Assembly: GCA_943787985.1 (NCBI GenBank)
Contig: CALSOO010000004.1
Coordinates: 1,178,001 to 1,242,000, forward strand
DNA from: an uncultured Paracoccaceae bacterium
GTDB taxonomy: Bacteria > Pseudomonadota > Alphaproteobacteria > Rhodobacterales > Rhodobacteraceae
Direction: 5' to 3'
Length of the DNA: 64,000 nt
Each line of letters begins with the position of its first letter. Position 1 is the first letter of the stretch. Shown here one piece after another: positions 1 through 8,591 of the stretch. A model generated the notes under the pieces. The model made no database searches. It was not told where the DNA came from and saw only the letters and a list, made by a program, of their open reading frames with translations. The position numbers were made by a program, and so were the translations under genes.

Positions 1-963
1 CACCATCGAGATCGAGGTTGCCCGTGTACTGACATGATCGCAGGCTTCATATTCTGCGACGGGCAATCCCATCAGCGCATCCAAGTCGGACATCAAACGC
101 TTACCGATGGACATGTCATGGCCGCGCAACGTATCGCCCTGACGCGCCAAACATTTCTCTTCCAGATGGGCGTTCAGATCATCAAAGCTGTCATAACGCG
201 GCGCGGGCACCATGAAGTTGCGACGTGTGTAACCAACCATCCCCTCAACATTGCCTTTGTCGTTCCCGCGAGCGGGCCGCCCAAACTTGTCATCAAACAG
301 GTAGTGCGACTGCAACTCTGTGAACCGACGCGTCCGGACACGGGTGCGCTCACCCAGAATCCGCGCCACGGCGATCTTGGTGTTATCGTAGAGAATGGAT
401 TGGGGAATGCCGCCGAAGAAAGCAAAGGCCGACACGTGGCCATCGCAAAACGCCTCGGTCGTCTCAGCAGGATATCCCTTCACAAACACCGCATCCGAAT
501 GCGGTAAACTCATCACAAAGAAGTGGATCTTGCATTCTACGCCGCCAATCACCCCAAGTGTCTCGCCAAAGTCCACTTGCGCGTGCCCTGGCCGATGCGA
601 CAGCGGTACAAACACTTCTTTGGTGCGTCGCTTTTGTTCGCGCACGTAATAGGTCACCGTGGTCAGGCTGCCTGCGTATCCGTGTTCGTCGCGCAACCGT
701 TCAAAAATCCGCTTCGCGGTGTGCCGCTGCTTTTTGATCAGGGCTTTATCCGTCCGCAAAATCTCATCAATGACACCGACATAACCATCAAGCGTTGGTC
801 GCCGTGGGGCTTCTGAACGGCGATACCCTGGCGGCAAAGCATGACGCAGCATCTTCGCTATCGTCTTGCGGTCCTTGTTGAAATAACGGGCCGCCGCACG
901 AACAGACATACCGTCCTTCAAACACGCACGGCGCACACGACTATAAATATCCACAGAATACAT
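1..963 (-). CDS. istA: IS21-family transposase IstA (cut by window edge)
   Basis: DDE transposase of the IS21 family, which acts with the AAA+ helper IstB. The frame is open for 321 codons from ATG at 963 to the window edge, without a stop. The N-terminus carries a helix-turn-helix (around residues 15-45, SVRAAARYFNKDRKTIAKML). The integrase core shows the first Asp in QVDFGE, the second in LYDNTK and the Glu in KGNVEGMVGYTRR. It looks intact as far as it can be read. It lies opposite to the IS66 remnant and reads leftward, away from it. Confidence 0.9.
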   Translation of the reverse strand, partial: MYSVDIYSRVRRACLKDGMSVRAAARYFNKDRKTIAKMLRHALPPGYRRSEAPRRPTLDGYVGVIDEILRTDKALIKKQRHTAKRIFERLRDEHGYAGSLTTVTYYVREQKRRTKEVFVPLSHRPGHAQVDFGETLGVIGGVECKIHFFVMSLPHSDAVFVKGYPAETTEAFCDGHVSAFAFFGGIPQSILYDNTKIAVARILGERTRVRTRRFTELQSHYLFDDKFGRPARGNDKGNVEGMVGYTRRNFMVPAPRYDSFDDLNAHLEEKCLARQGDTLRGHDMSIGKRLMSDLDALMGLPVAEYEACDHVSTRATSISMV

Positions 964-1020
964 CTCCCGCCCTCCGATAACTCGAAGGGCACAAACTGGC
1001 GGACTTTTACTCCGCTACAA
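1..1020 (-). mobile_element. IS21-family insertion sequence, one end
   Basis: The istA-type transposase gene is followed, outside its start codon, by about 55 bases ending near 1020. On the minus strand that end reads TGTAGCGGAGTAAAAGTCCG. A TG start and an end just upstream of istA fit the left end of an IS21-type element. The rest of the element, including istB, would lie left of the window. Directly after it the sequence is IS66 transposase coding DNA, so this element appears to have jumped into an IS66 copy. The exact end and the target duplication cannot be fixed without the other end. Confidence 0.6.
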
Positions 1021-1023
1021 CCG

Positions 1024-2252
1024 CGCTAAGCAGTCGTTTCTGTGGCCCATTATTGCTCCGCGTTTTACAGTGGTGGCCTGCGCCGCCTAGGCGAGGATGT
1101 GACCGAAGAATTGGAATACGTTCCGGGCCGGTTCATCGTGAACCGCATTGTGCGACCACGCTTTGCCTGCTCGGGCTGTGAGGCGTTCACACAGGCCGCA
1201 TTGCCATCGCGCCCCATCGAACGGGGCCGCCCCGGTCCGGGTTTGCTGGCGCATGTGTTGGTCAACAAATACGCAGACCACCTGCCGCTCTATCGCCAGC
1301 GCGGCATCTTTGAGCGCGATGGAATCGACATTGACCGCTCCACCCTGGCCGATTGGGTTGGCAAATCCACAGCGTTGCTGGAACCGCTGGCGGATGCCAT
1401 TGGCCGCCATGTTCTTTCAGGGCAAGCGATCTTTGCCGATGACACGCCCGTTAAGATGCTGGCCCCCGGCACCGGCAAGACAGCGACGGCACGATTGTGG
1501 GTCTATGGTCGGGATGAGAGGCCTTGGAGCAGCGACGTTCCACCCGCCAGCTGGTATCAGTTCTCTCCAGACCGCAAAGGGCAGCACCCAAAGGATCATC
1601 TCGCAAGATACCAAGGTTGGATGCATGCGGACGGCTATGCCGGGTTCGAGGATCTCTATCGTTCTGGTGATATCCATGAAGTCGCCTGCATGGCCCATGT
1701 CAGGCGCAAATTTGTGGATGTTCACCGCGCTCAAGGTTCTGCCATCGCAGATGAAGCCATCCAGCGCATCGCGCAGCTCTACGCGGTAGAGAAAGAGGCA
1801 CGCGGGTCACCACCAGGCAGGCGCGCCGAACTCCGGCAAACCAAGGCAAAACCGATCTTCGATGATCTGGAGACTTGGTTGCATGCGCAACTCCCCAGCA
1901 TCTCCGGCAAATCGCCGCTGGCGGGGGCAATCCGCTATGCCCTCACCCGCATGGTGCGGCTGAGACCCTATCTCGATCACGGCATTCTCGAACTCGACAA
2001 CAACACAGCTGAACGCGCGATGCGGTCTGTCGCTATCGGGCGCAAAAACTATCTGTTCGTCGGATCACAAACCGGCGGTCGCGCTGCCGCCATCGCATAC
2101 ACCCTGATCGAAACTGCCAAGCTGAACGGTATCGACCCCCAGGCATGGCTGGCCGACACACTCGCCCGCATCCCAGACTACAAGATCAACCGCGTCGATG
2201 ATCTGCTGCCATGGAAAACTGCTTCATAGGGGCGGTCAGGCCGGACGCTTAC
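1024..2252 (+). mobile_element. IS66-family element remnant, 3' part
   Basis: Right part of an IS66-type element: the C-terminal two thirds of tnpC followed by the terminal inverted repeat. The end reads GTAAGCGTCCGGCCTGACCG on the minus strand and stops at 2252. IS66 ends characteristically begin GTAA. The left part is displaced by the IS21 insertion, so the whole element would be found again on the far side of that IS. The next bases (2253-2260, CTCCTTTC) would be the 8-base target duplication expected for this family. Confidence 0.75.
1042..2229 (+). pseudogene. tnpC: IS66-family transposase TnpC, N-terminally truncated
   Basis: Transposase of IS66 elements. The 395 residues cover the zinc-ribbon area, the DDE_Tnp_IS66 catalytic core (IFADDTPVKML, HADGYAGF, LDNNTAERAMRSVAIGRKNYLF) and the C-terminal domain ending in DDLLPWKT. 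The family is normally about 510-550 residues. The leucine-zipper N-terminus and part of the zinc-binding segment are missing, and the frame begins right next to the IS21 end. The ATG at 1042 is therefore an internal methionine, not a real start. Inactivated by the IS21 insertion. Confidence 0.85.
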
Positions 2253-2787
2253 CTCCTTTCGAAATGGAGGCGGTTGATTCATCGTTTTGACCAAGCGGAA
2301 ACTGATGCAAAACTCCTTTGTAAATTTGGAACGCCACGGCATGACCTGCGATATCGCTGTCCAAGTGGAAACAGAACTCGTCGCCCAGCTTTAGTGTTTC
2401 GTTGGGTTTAGGTTGGTTGCGCTTACGTTGCACCAACTCCATTGAGGTGTCGAACCGTGCGATACTCAATCTGCCATGGATGGCATGATTTTCATGGTAG
2501 TTGCCCCATGCATCTGTATGCGTTTTCGGGAATAATCGTGGATCAACCGCATGCGCCGTATCAGCATGGTTTTCAGCGATCCATGCATGGATCAGCTTGG
2601 CTTTGGGCCGTCCGATGGCTCCGCTTCGAAAATTCGATAGATAATCGGTGCCAACCATCAGTTTGTGACCAAAGGCTTGCTCCATAATGGCTTCAACGCT
2701 CAAGTTGGTGGTGTCTGCAACGGCACGGGCGACTTGATAAAGGGCGGCACGGTCGGTTTTGGTCGCTGTCTTCCAATTTTTATCCAC
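2236..2787 (-). CDS. Hypothetical protein, possible HTH regulator, 3' end replaced by IS66
   Basis: 183 residues, no family recognised with certainty. Residues about 27-72 (LSVEAIMEQAFG, then TDYLSNFRSG, then LIHAWIAEN) have the spacing of an XRE-type helix-turn-helix. The C-terminal part (KLGDEFCFHLDSDIAGHAV, QIYKGVLHQFPLG) looks like a beta domain of the DUF4384 kind. The last six codons lie inside the IS66 terminal repeat, so the natural C-terminus was removed by that insertion and the stop is supplied by the IS. It is divergent from the recombinase operon, with a palindrome at 2900-2922 between them; a repressor role is only an inference. Confidence 0.55.
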   Translation of the reverse strand: MDKNWKTATKTDRAALYQVARAVADTTNLSVEAIMEQAFGHKLMVGTDYLSNFRSGAIGRPKAKLIHAWIAENHADTAHAVDPRLFPKTHTDAWGNYHENHAIHGRLSIARFDTSMELVQRKRNQPKPNETLKLGDEFCFHLDSDIAGHAVAFQIYKGVLHQFPLGQNDESTASISKGGKRPA

Positions 2788-2899
2788 ATCAAAATCCTTG
2801 CCTCAAAACTACCCGATTTTACCCGCAACCTACGGCCATTGCAGTGGTATTTTAGGATATCCAAGCCTCGAAGCCAGAAAATTCATGCTTTGGGTCTTG

Positions 2900-2922
2900 G
2901 GAATAATATCCTATATTGTTCC
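2900..2922. promoter_or_regulatory. Palindromic operator candidate upstream of the recombinase operon
   Basis: Ten-base arms GGAATAATAT and ATATTGTTCC, separated by CCT, form an inverted repeat with one mismatch. It lies between the divergent genes ending upstream at 2787 and starting at 3002. A shorter related palindrome (GGATATCC) lies about 45 bases to the left. The position suits control of recombinase expression by a dimeric regulator. No binding protein is known. Confidence 0.5.
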
Positions 2923-3001
2923 ACTTATGTTCTCTCGCGGTGAGAGGCAACAAAGGAGACCCCGAACCAGAGAAACGCCGAGAAGCAGAAAGAGGCAGGC
3001 C

Positions 3002-3322
3002 ATGACCGACATTCCCCCAGAATTTAATCCCGAAACGGCCCCGCCGCGCCTGACGATTGATTGGGACGCCTATCTGCCCTTCTTTGAGGATGAAGATATC
3101 TCGGACGAACACAAGCGTGAGCTGATCGAAGCACTGTGGTCCATCATGGTCAGCTTTGTCGATCTTGGGTTCGGTGTTCACCCCGTCCAACAGGCCTGTG
3201 GAAAAGACGTGTCTTTGGCAGAAATGCCCGCTGTGGATGTGCTAAACTTACCCAATACCAAAACAACTTTTGAAACTGCCGCAGCCCCCGAGACTGACGC
3301 GCGACAAGAAGGGAGTCTTTAA
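3002..3322 (+). CDS. Small acidic protein coupled to the serine recombinase
   Basis: 106 residues, not assigned to a family. The ATG at 3002 follows an AGAAAGAGG ribosome-binding stretch, and the stop overlaps the recombinase start (TAATG), so the two are translationally coupled. The protein is acidic in its first half (DWDAYLPFFEDEDISDEHKRE) and has one central amphipathic to hydrophobic helix (ELIEALWSIMVSFVDLGFGV). Tight coupling with an integrase suggests a helper, for example a directionality factor or expression partner. That is inference from position only. Confidence 0.6.
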   Translation: MTDIPPEFNPETAPPRLTIDWDAYLPFFEDEDISDEHKRELIEALWSIMVSFVDLGFGVHPVQQACGKDVSLAEMPAVDVLNLPNTKTTFETAAAPETDARQEGSL

Positions 3323-4989
3323 TGGAAACAAAACAACACGCCGTCATTTATGCCCGCGTTTCGAGCGTAGCCCAGTTGAAAAAGGGTGACGGGCTGGCGT
3401 CGCAAGAAAGCCGTTGCCGTGAATATGCGCGGTATAAGGGCTATGAGGTGCTTGAGGTCTTCAATGACAACAAATCGGGTGGTGATGCTGATCGCCCTGC
3501 CATGATTGCTCTGCTGGCGTACCTGAAGTCGCAAAAGGAAACCTGCGTTGTCATCATAGACGACATCAATCGCTTTGCGCGGGATGTGGTTGGGCATTGG
3601 CAACTGCGGGCGTTGCTGGCCGAAGCGGGCGGCAAGCTGGAAAGCCCGTCGATTGAATTCGGTGAGGACAGTGACAGCATTCTGGTAGAAAACCTGCTGG
3701 CCTCTGTGTCCTAGCATCAACGGCAGAAAAATGGCGAACAGACCAAAAACCGTATGCGGGGGCGTGCGCTCAATGGCTATTGGGTGTTCCGCGCCCCGAT
3801 TGGATACAAATATGAACGCGTTGCAGGGCATGGCAATATGCTGGTGCGGGATGAACCTTTGGCCTCGATCATCCAAGAGGCCTTGGAAGGATTTGCCTCA
3901 GGGCATTTTGAAACACAGGCCGAAGTGAAACGGTTTCTGGAATCCAAACCTGCGTTCCCGAAAGATTTTGCAGATGGCACGATCCGTTTTGAACGGATTA
4001 TCCGACTGATGACCCGAACACATTTTGCTGGCTACATCGAAATCCCTGAGTGGGATGTGTCACTGCGTAAAGGTCATCATGAAGGCCTGATCTCATTGGA
4101 AACCCATGAATTGATCCAGCAACGGATCAAAGACGGGGCCAGAGCGCCTGCACGCAAAGACATCAACGCGGACTTCCCTCTGCGCGGGTTCGTATGCTGT
4201 GACGACTGCAACACGCCTCTGACGGCCTGCTGGTCCACCAGTAAGTCGGGAAAGAAACATCCGTATTACCTCTGCCACGCCAAAGGCTGTCCCAGCTATC
4301 GCAAGTCGATCCGCCGAGATGTGCTCGAAGGTGAGTTTGACGAATTGATGCAAAGCCTCAAACCATCCGAGGGTATGTTTGCAATGGCGTCAAAGATGTT
4401 CAAAGACGCTTGGGGACAACGTGCGGGACAAATGGAGGCTGACAAGCGTCTGATCAGATCTGAGCGCAACCAGATCGAAAAGAAAATCGAAGGCCTGCTG
4501 GATCGAGTTGTGGACGCAGACAGCCCAACCCTGATCACGGCCTACGAGAAACGTATTGAAAAGATGGAGCGTGAGAAGCTGATTTTAGACGAAAAACTGC
4601 TAAATAAAGGAAAGCCAATGCATACCTTCGAGCAAATGTTCGAACACGCACTACAATTCCTGTCAAACCCTTGGAAACTCTGGAAAAGTGGCAACATTAT
4701 TGCCCAAAGAACTGTCTTAAGACTGGCTTTCGCAGAGCAAATTACCTTTGCTCGAAATGAAGGACTTCGAACACCAAAAACCACCTTGCCATTCAAGGTG
4801 TTAGAGGGGCTTTCTTGCCAAAAGAAGATAATGGCGGAGAGACAGGGATTCGAACCCTGGGAACCCGTGAAGGCTCAACGGTTTTCGAGACCGCCCCGTT
4901 CGACCACTCCGGCACCTCTCCGCGGCGGTGTGGTGCGTGTCTTTAGTCCGCAGGGCCGAACCATGCAAGCAGCAATCCGCATGTGTTAA
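3322..4989 (+). pseudogene. Large serine recombinase (site-specific integrase) with in-frame amber codon
   Basis: Serine integrase that would move the island. The resolvase domain (residues 1-150) shows YARVSS with the nucleophile Ser, then IIDDINRFARD. It is followed by a recombinase domain (GYWVFRAPIGY, residues about 148-260), a zinc ribbon with Cys pairs (CCDDCNTPL, CHAKGCPSY, residues about 290-325) and a coiled coil (about 370-430). The codon at 3712-3714 is TAG in the same frame, right before HQRQKNGEQTKNRM, the helix that normally follows the resolvase core. Without readthrough only 130 residues are made. The C-terminus continues into the tRNA-Ser gene (MAERQGFEPW is antisense tRNA). 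Nonsense mutation or sequence error cannot be told apart here. Confidence 0.85.
4832..4921 (-). tRNA. tRNA-Ser(CGA)
   Basis: On the minus strand the gene starts GGAGAGGTGCCGGAGTGG and ends with the T-arm GGTTCGAATCC and an encoded CCA. Acceptor pairs GGAGAGG with TCTCTCC. The anticodon loop CTCGAAA between GCGGT and ACCGT gives anticodon CGA. The long variable arm is typical of serine tRNAs; total length is 90 bases with CCA. Its 3' end faces the serine recombinase and is the probable attachment site of the island. Confidence 0.93.
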
Positions 4990-5068
4990 GGATGTCGCGG
5001 AAATTCATTGCAACATACGCCTGAGCCCCTAAGTTGAATTTTAGTTAAATGATGCAGGAGCATGGTCA

Positions 5069-5914
5069 GTGAACGGGATAAAACGGATATCGAGGGCGTT
5101 GGTTTTCACATGTTTTGCAGTGTTCGGAATGATCGCTGTTAGCGCTGCACAGGCGGCAGACCGTGCCAAGCTCGAAGCGTTTCTGGAGATCACCGGATTT
5201 GATGTGGCTTTGGAAAGCATCAAACTGTCTGCGGAAAGTGCCCCTCAAATGTTGGGTCTTGAGGCCGAAGACTTCGGGTTTCAGTGGACCGCCTTGACGG
5301 AGGAGGTGTTCAACAAGGATATCATGCACGACATGGCGCTCGATATTCTGGGGGAGACGCTTGAGGATTCACTTTTGGATCACGCAGCGTCATTTTATGC
5401 CTCTGATCTGGGGCGTCGATTGGTTGAGGTGGAAAATGCGTCCCATCTCAAGAACGACGATGACCTGAAAACGGAAAGCGGAGAGGCGATTGTTGCGGGA
5501 CTTGAACGCATCGGCTCGAAGCGGATCGATATCCTCAAGCGGATGAATGCGGCCAGTGACACTGCAGGAACGGCTGTGCGCGCAATTCAGGAGGTGCAGG
5601 TGCGCTTTTTGATGGCAGCGGCGACGGCCGGCGTGATCGAGTTGAGGATGGACGAGGCAGATCTGCGCGAGGCATTGCGCAATGACGAAGCCGAGATGCG
5701 TACGAGCCTGCAGGCCTCCGCATTGACGGGCGCTGCCTACACCTATCAGTCGTTTTCGGACGCAGAGGTCGAGGCCTACACAAAAGCGCTGGAAAATCCG
5801 GACATGCGCAAGGTCTATGATCTGATGAACGCGGTCCAATATGAAATCATGGCCAACCGGTTCGAAGCTTTGGCGGACCGGATGAAGGGCCTTCAGCCTG
5901 CGCAGGATTTGTAA
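5069..5914 (+). CDS. DUF2059 secreted protein A
   Basis: 281 residues. A Sec signal peptide occupies residues 1-29 (hydrophobic core ALVFTCFAVFGMIAVSA, cleavage near AAQA-ADRA). The mature part is helical, with a DUF2059-type domain near residues 85-140 (LDHAASFYASDLGRRLVEVE) and a second similar helix pair near the C-terminus (YQSFSDAEVEAYTKALENP). The GTG start at 5069 is chosen because GGAG lies eight bases upstream and the signal peptide follows directly. Function unknown; presumably periplasmic. A paralogue follows after three bases. Confidence 0.75.
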   Translation: MNGIKRISRALVFTCFAVFGMIAVSAAQAADRAKLEAFLEITGFDVALESIKLSAESAPQMLGLEAEDFGFQWTALTEEVFNKDIMHDMALDILGETLEDSLLDHAASFYASDLGRRLVEVENASHLKNDDDLKTESGEAIVAGLERIGSKRIDILKRMNAASDTAGTAVRAIQEVQVRFLMAAATAGVIELRMDEADLREALRNDEAEMRTSLQASALTGAAYTYQSFSDAEVEAYTKALENPDMRKVYDLMNAVQYEIMANRFEALADRMKGLQPAQDL

Positions 5915-5917
5915 ACT

Positions 5918-6727
5918 ATGCTCCGTTTTGCGTTTTCTTTTGTTGTGTTGATGTGGTCCAGCATTGCGGCGTTGGCGGATGCGCAGTTGACCGTCGCGCT
6001 TGACCGCTTGAGGATCGCGGAGATGATCGAGGTGATGCGCACAGAAGGTGTGCAATACGCCGACGCTATTGATCGGGATGTGTTGAACGGGCAGGGCGGT
6101 CCGGTTTGGGCGGCGCAAATCCAAGGCATTTATGACGCTCACAAAATGCAAGAAACTGTGCGCGTCGCGTTCGGGCAGATGTCCGATGAACATTTGCGCC
6201 AGATCAACCGGTTTTACGGCAGTGCCTTGGGCGAGCAGGTCGTTAAACTGGAAATTGCAGGACGCCGCGCGATGATGGACGATGATATCGAAGCGATGGC
6301 GCAAGATGCCTATGACAAGGTGTTGGGCGAAGACCCTGCACAGGTTGCGCCCCTCAGGACGTTGGTGGACGCTGGTGACATGATCGAGCGCAACGTGGCG
6401 GGCGCGATGACGGCCAACTACCGTTTTTACCGCGGCATGGCCGATGGTGGCGCGTTTGATCTGAGCGATGACGAGATGTTGGCAGAAGCTTGGGCTCAAG
6501 AAGGGCAGATCCGCGAAGAGACACAGCGCTGGCTGATGGGCTATCTTATGCTCAGTTACCGGCCACTGGATGATCAGGACTTTCGGGACTACGTGCTCTT
6601 CACGCAATCGCCGGCAGGGCGGGCCTTGAATACGGCGATATTTGACGGGTTCAACACAATGTATAGTGACATTTCATATGCTTTGGGGCGTGCGGCTGCG
6701 TTGAATCTGAAAAGCTCTGAATTATAA
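5918..6727 (+). CDS. DUF2059 secreted protein B
   Basis: 269 residues, a diverged paralogue of the gene just upstream and surely in the same transcript. The signal peptide is residues 1-21 (FAFSFVVLMWSSIAALA-DA). The DUF2059-like core is at about residues 80-135 (QMSDEHLRQINRFYGSALGEQVVKLE), with a second repeat at about 190-250 (YRPLDDQDFRDYVLFTQSPAGRALN). Both paralogues thus contain the helical unit twice. Function unknown; a role in the cell envelope is only suggested by export. Confidence 0.75.
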   Translation: MLRFAFSFVVLMWSSIAALADAQLTVALDRLRIAEMIEVMRTEGVQYADAIDRDVLNGQGGPVWAAQIQGIYDAHKMQETVRVAFGQMSDEHLRQINRFYGSALGEQVVKLEIAGRRAMMDDDIEAMAQDAYDKVLGEDPAQVAPLRTLVDAGDMIERNVAGAMTANYRFYRGMADGGAFDLSDDEMLAEAWAQEGQIREETQRWLMGYLMLSYRPLDDQDFRDYVLFTQSPAGRALNTAIFDGFNTMYSDISYALGRAAALNLKSSEL

Positions 6728-6903
6728 GGGCATCGGCGCTTGACTTGCGCGCCAATCACGTGCATTTGGCGGCTTCCATTGGGGGAGTAATCCCGCTTTT
6801 TATCATGAACATCTCTAACGAGATGCGCAGTCCGAGGCGGGCAATGCCCACAAACGCTGGTCAAACAGCTGCCACAAGACGCGGTCACATAAAGGAAGAC
6901 CCC

Positions 6904-7641
6904 ATGTTCGCGGTCCTGAAAACCGGCGGCAAGCAGTACAAAGTTCAATCCGGAGATATCCTTCGCGTTGAGAAACTGGCTGCCAATGCTGGCGAAACAA
7001 TCCAATTCAACGACGTTCTGATGCTCGGTGGTGACAAAGTCACTGTTGGCGCGCCATTCGTCGCAGACGCTGGTGTGCAAGCCGAAGTGGTCGATCAGAT
7101 CAAAGGCGAAAAGACGATCAACTTCGTCAAACGTCGTCGTAAGCACTCCTCCAAGCGTACCAAAGGCCACCGTCAAAAACTGACATTGGTCAAAATCACC
7201 GATATTCTTGCGTCCGGCGCAGACAAGTCCGGTGTTGCTGCTGCTGTTGGCGCAGGCTCTGTAAGTGCCGCGGCACTCGCAGCGATCGACGCACAGACAC
7301 CTGCGGCCAACAAAGGCGCTGTAAAGAAGCCTTCTTCTAAAGCAGCCCCGAAAGCGGACGCAAAAGCCGAAGCAAAAGCCGAAGCGCCGAAAGCAGCTCC
7401 TAAGAAAGCCGCCCCGAAGAAAGCCGCCAAAGCATCCAGCGACGGCGACGATCTGAGCACCATTTCCGGTGTGGGTCCGGTGATCGTCAAAAAGCTGCAC
7501 GCTGAAGGCATCACAACCTTCGCGCAAATCGCTGCGTGGACAGATGCGGACGTTGAAGCTATTGAAGAGAAACTGTCGTTCAAAGGGCGTGTTGGTCGCG
7601 AAGAGTGGATCAAACAAGCCGTTGAGCTGGCTAAAGGCTAA
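6904..7641 (+). CDS. rplU: Ribosomal protein L21 with C-terminal helix-hairpin-helix extension
   Basis: 50S protein L21. Residues 1-103 are a complete L21 ([14 protein letters not shown], then [19 protein letters not shown] with the rRNA-binding basic loop). The rest, to residue 245, is an Ala/Lys-rich linker (about 150-180) and a folded end, [20 protein letters not shown], a helix-hairpin-helix of the kind found in DNA-binding proteins. Standard L21 is about 103 residues; long forms occur in alphaproteobacteria. The ATG at 6904 follows AAAGGAAG. It forms an operon with rpmA, 11 bases downstream. Confidence 0.95.
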   Translation: MFAVLKTGGKQYKVQSGDILRVEKLAANAGETIQFNDVLMLGGDKVTVGAPFVADAGVQAEVVDQIKGEKTINFVKRRRKHSSKRTKGHRQKLTLVKITDILASGADKSGVAAAVGAGSVSAAALAAIDAQTPAANKGAVKKPSSKAAPKADAKAEAKAEAPKAAPKKAAPKKAAKASSDGDDLSTISGVGPVIVKKLHAEGITTFAQIAAWTDADVEAIEEKLSFKGRVGREEWIKQAVELAKG

Positions 7642-7652
7642 GGAGAGACCAA

Positions 7653-7922
7653 ATGGCACACAAAAAAGCAGGTGGTTCATCCCGGAACGGTCGCGACTCA
7701 GCGGGTCGTCGTCTTGGCGTGAAAAAATATGGCGGCGAAGCTGTCATTCCAGGCAACATCATCGTGCGTCAGCGCGGCACCAAGTTTTGGCCGTCTGAAG
7801 GCGTTGGCATGGGCAAGGATCACACGATCTTCGCCAAAGTTGAAGGTCACGTGACGTTCAGCACCGGCCTGAAAAACCGCAAATTCATTTCGGTCCTTCC
7901 GGCAGCGGAAGCCGCTGAATAA
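7653..7922 (+). CDS. rpmA: Ribosomal protein L27
   Basis: 89 residues, the normal length for the 50S protein L27 at the peptidyl-transferase centre. It starts [20 protein letters not shown], which has the conserved N-terminal tail, followed by [13 protein letters not shown]. It is preceded by AGGAG and belongs to the rplU-rpmA transcript, which ends at the hairpin just downstream. Confidence 0.97.
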   Translation: MAHKKAGGSSRNGRDSAGRRLGVKKYGGEAVIPGNIIVRQRGTKFWPSEGVGMGKDHTIFAKVEGHVTFSTGLKNRKFISVLPAAEAAE

Positions 7923-7953
7923 GCCGTACCCGTTTAGGTGATTAAAAATCAGG

Positions 7954-7982
7954 GATCGGCGGAAACGCCGGTCCTTTTTTCG
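7954..7982 (+). terminator. Rho-independent terminator of rplU-rpmA
   Basis: Stem GGATCGGCG / CGCCGGTCC with a GAAA loop and a run of six T. Confidence 0.9.
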
Positions 7983-8021
7983 TTTTTCAATATGTGCCCT
8001 CGGATCGAAAGGAGAGGTTTC

Positions 8022-8591
8022 ATGACTGATACAAGTCCAGCCCCAACCCTCATCGACGGGAACATATGTTTGCGCCGCGCTCGGGACAGTGATCTGGACG
8101 CGCGGATGGCTGCAGGCAACTCGCCCCGGATACAGCATATGTACGGTGTGGCGCCAGAAATGTGTGAACCCATATCCCGCAAGCAGGCACAAGGCTGGAT
8201 CGCATATCATCTCAGGTTAAAAAACGCTTGGTTCATTGATATTGAGGGTGAACTTGGCGGGGATATTTGCCTTCATTCTGTGAATATGACGGACCGTCGT
8301 GCGACACTTGCTATGGGCCTTTTGCACGACAAACACTTGGGCATGGGGTATGGCACCCGCGCGCTGAATCTCGTCATTGCTTATGCTTTTGGAACGCTGA
8401 AATTGCACCGCATTGCCTTGCGTGTCCTCGACTACAATGCGCGGGCTCTTTCGGCCTATAAAAAGGTCGGGTTTCGTGAAGAAGGGCGTGAGCGCGAGTC
8501 TGCGTTGGTTGGCCAGACGTGGCATGATGATATTATGATGGGCCTTTTGGCACATGAATACCTTTCGCCGGCTCAAGAGGCCGGGACATGA
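8022..8591 (+). CDS. GNAT-family N-acetyltransferase 1
   Basis: 189 residues, RimJ/RimL-type GNAT fold. The acetyl-CoA loop is at about residues 108-115 (HLGMGYGTRALNLV), followed by the typical NARALSAYKKVGFREEGR motif near residues 145-160. The ATG at 8022 follows AAGGAGAGG. First of three acetyltransferases interleaved with a LysE exporter; the substrate is unknown. Its stop overlaps the next start (ATGA). Confidence 0.85.
   Translation: MTDTSPAPTLIDGNICLRRARDSDLDARMAAGNSPRIQHMYGVAPEMCEPISRKQAQGWIAYHLRLKNAWFIDIEGELGGDICLHSVNMTDRRATLAMGLLHDKHLGMGYGTRALNLVIAYAFGTLKLHRIALRVLDYNARALSAYKKVGFREEGRERESALVGQTWHDDIMMGLLAHEYLSPAQEAGT

Larger units (their letters stand above)
1..4834. mobile_element. 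Right-hand end of an integrated genomic island at tRNA-Ser
   Basis: The stretch between the window start and the 3' end of tRNA-Ser(CGA) holds only mobile-type genes: istA, an IS66 transposase remnant, a truncated regulator-like gene, a 106-aa protein and a large serine recombinase. The recombinase lies next to the tRNA 3' end and its reading frame runs into it, the usual layout when a serine-integrase element has inserted at a tRNA gene. From 5.0 kb on, only core genes follow. The other island end lies outside the window, so neither its size nor the repeated att core can be seen. Integration at the tRNA is inferred from this arrangement. Confidence 0.6.

Noticed and set aside
4811-4989. C-terminal 60 residues of the integrase as a real domain
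   Set aside because: This stretch is antisense tRNA-Ser and downstream DNA; the MAERQGFEPW string is a well-known readthrough artefact of tRNA genes.
5390-6607. 405-residue minus-strand open frame
   Set aside because: Opposite to two DUF2059 genes that have signal peptides and ribosome sites; its product is His/Arg-rich without domains, typical of a shadow frame.
6589-7680. 363-residue minus-strand open frame rich in Gly, Cys, Arg
   Set aside because: Mirror of rplU, where the Lys/Ala linker gives a long stop-free antisense frame.
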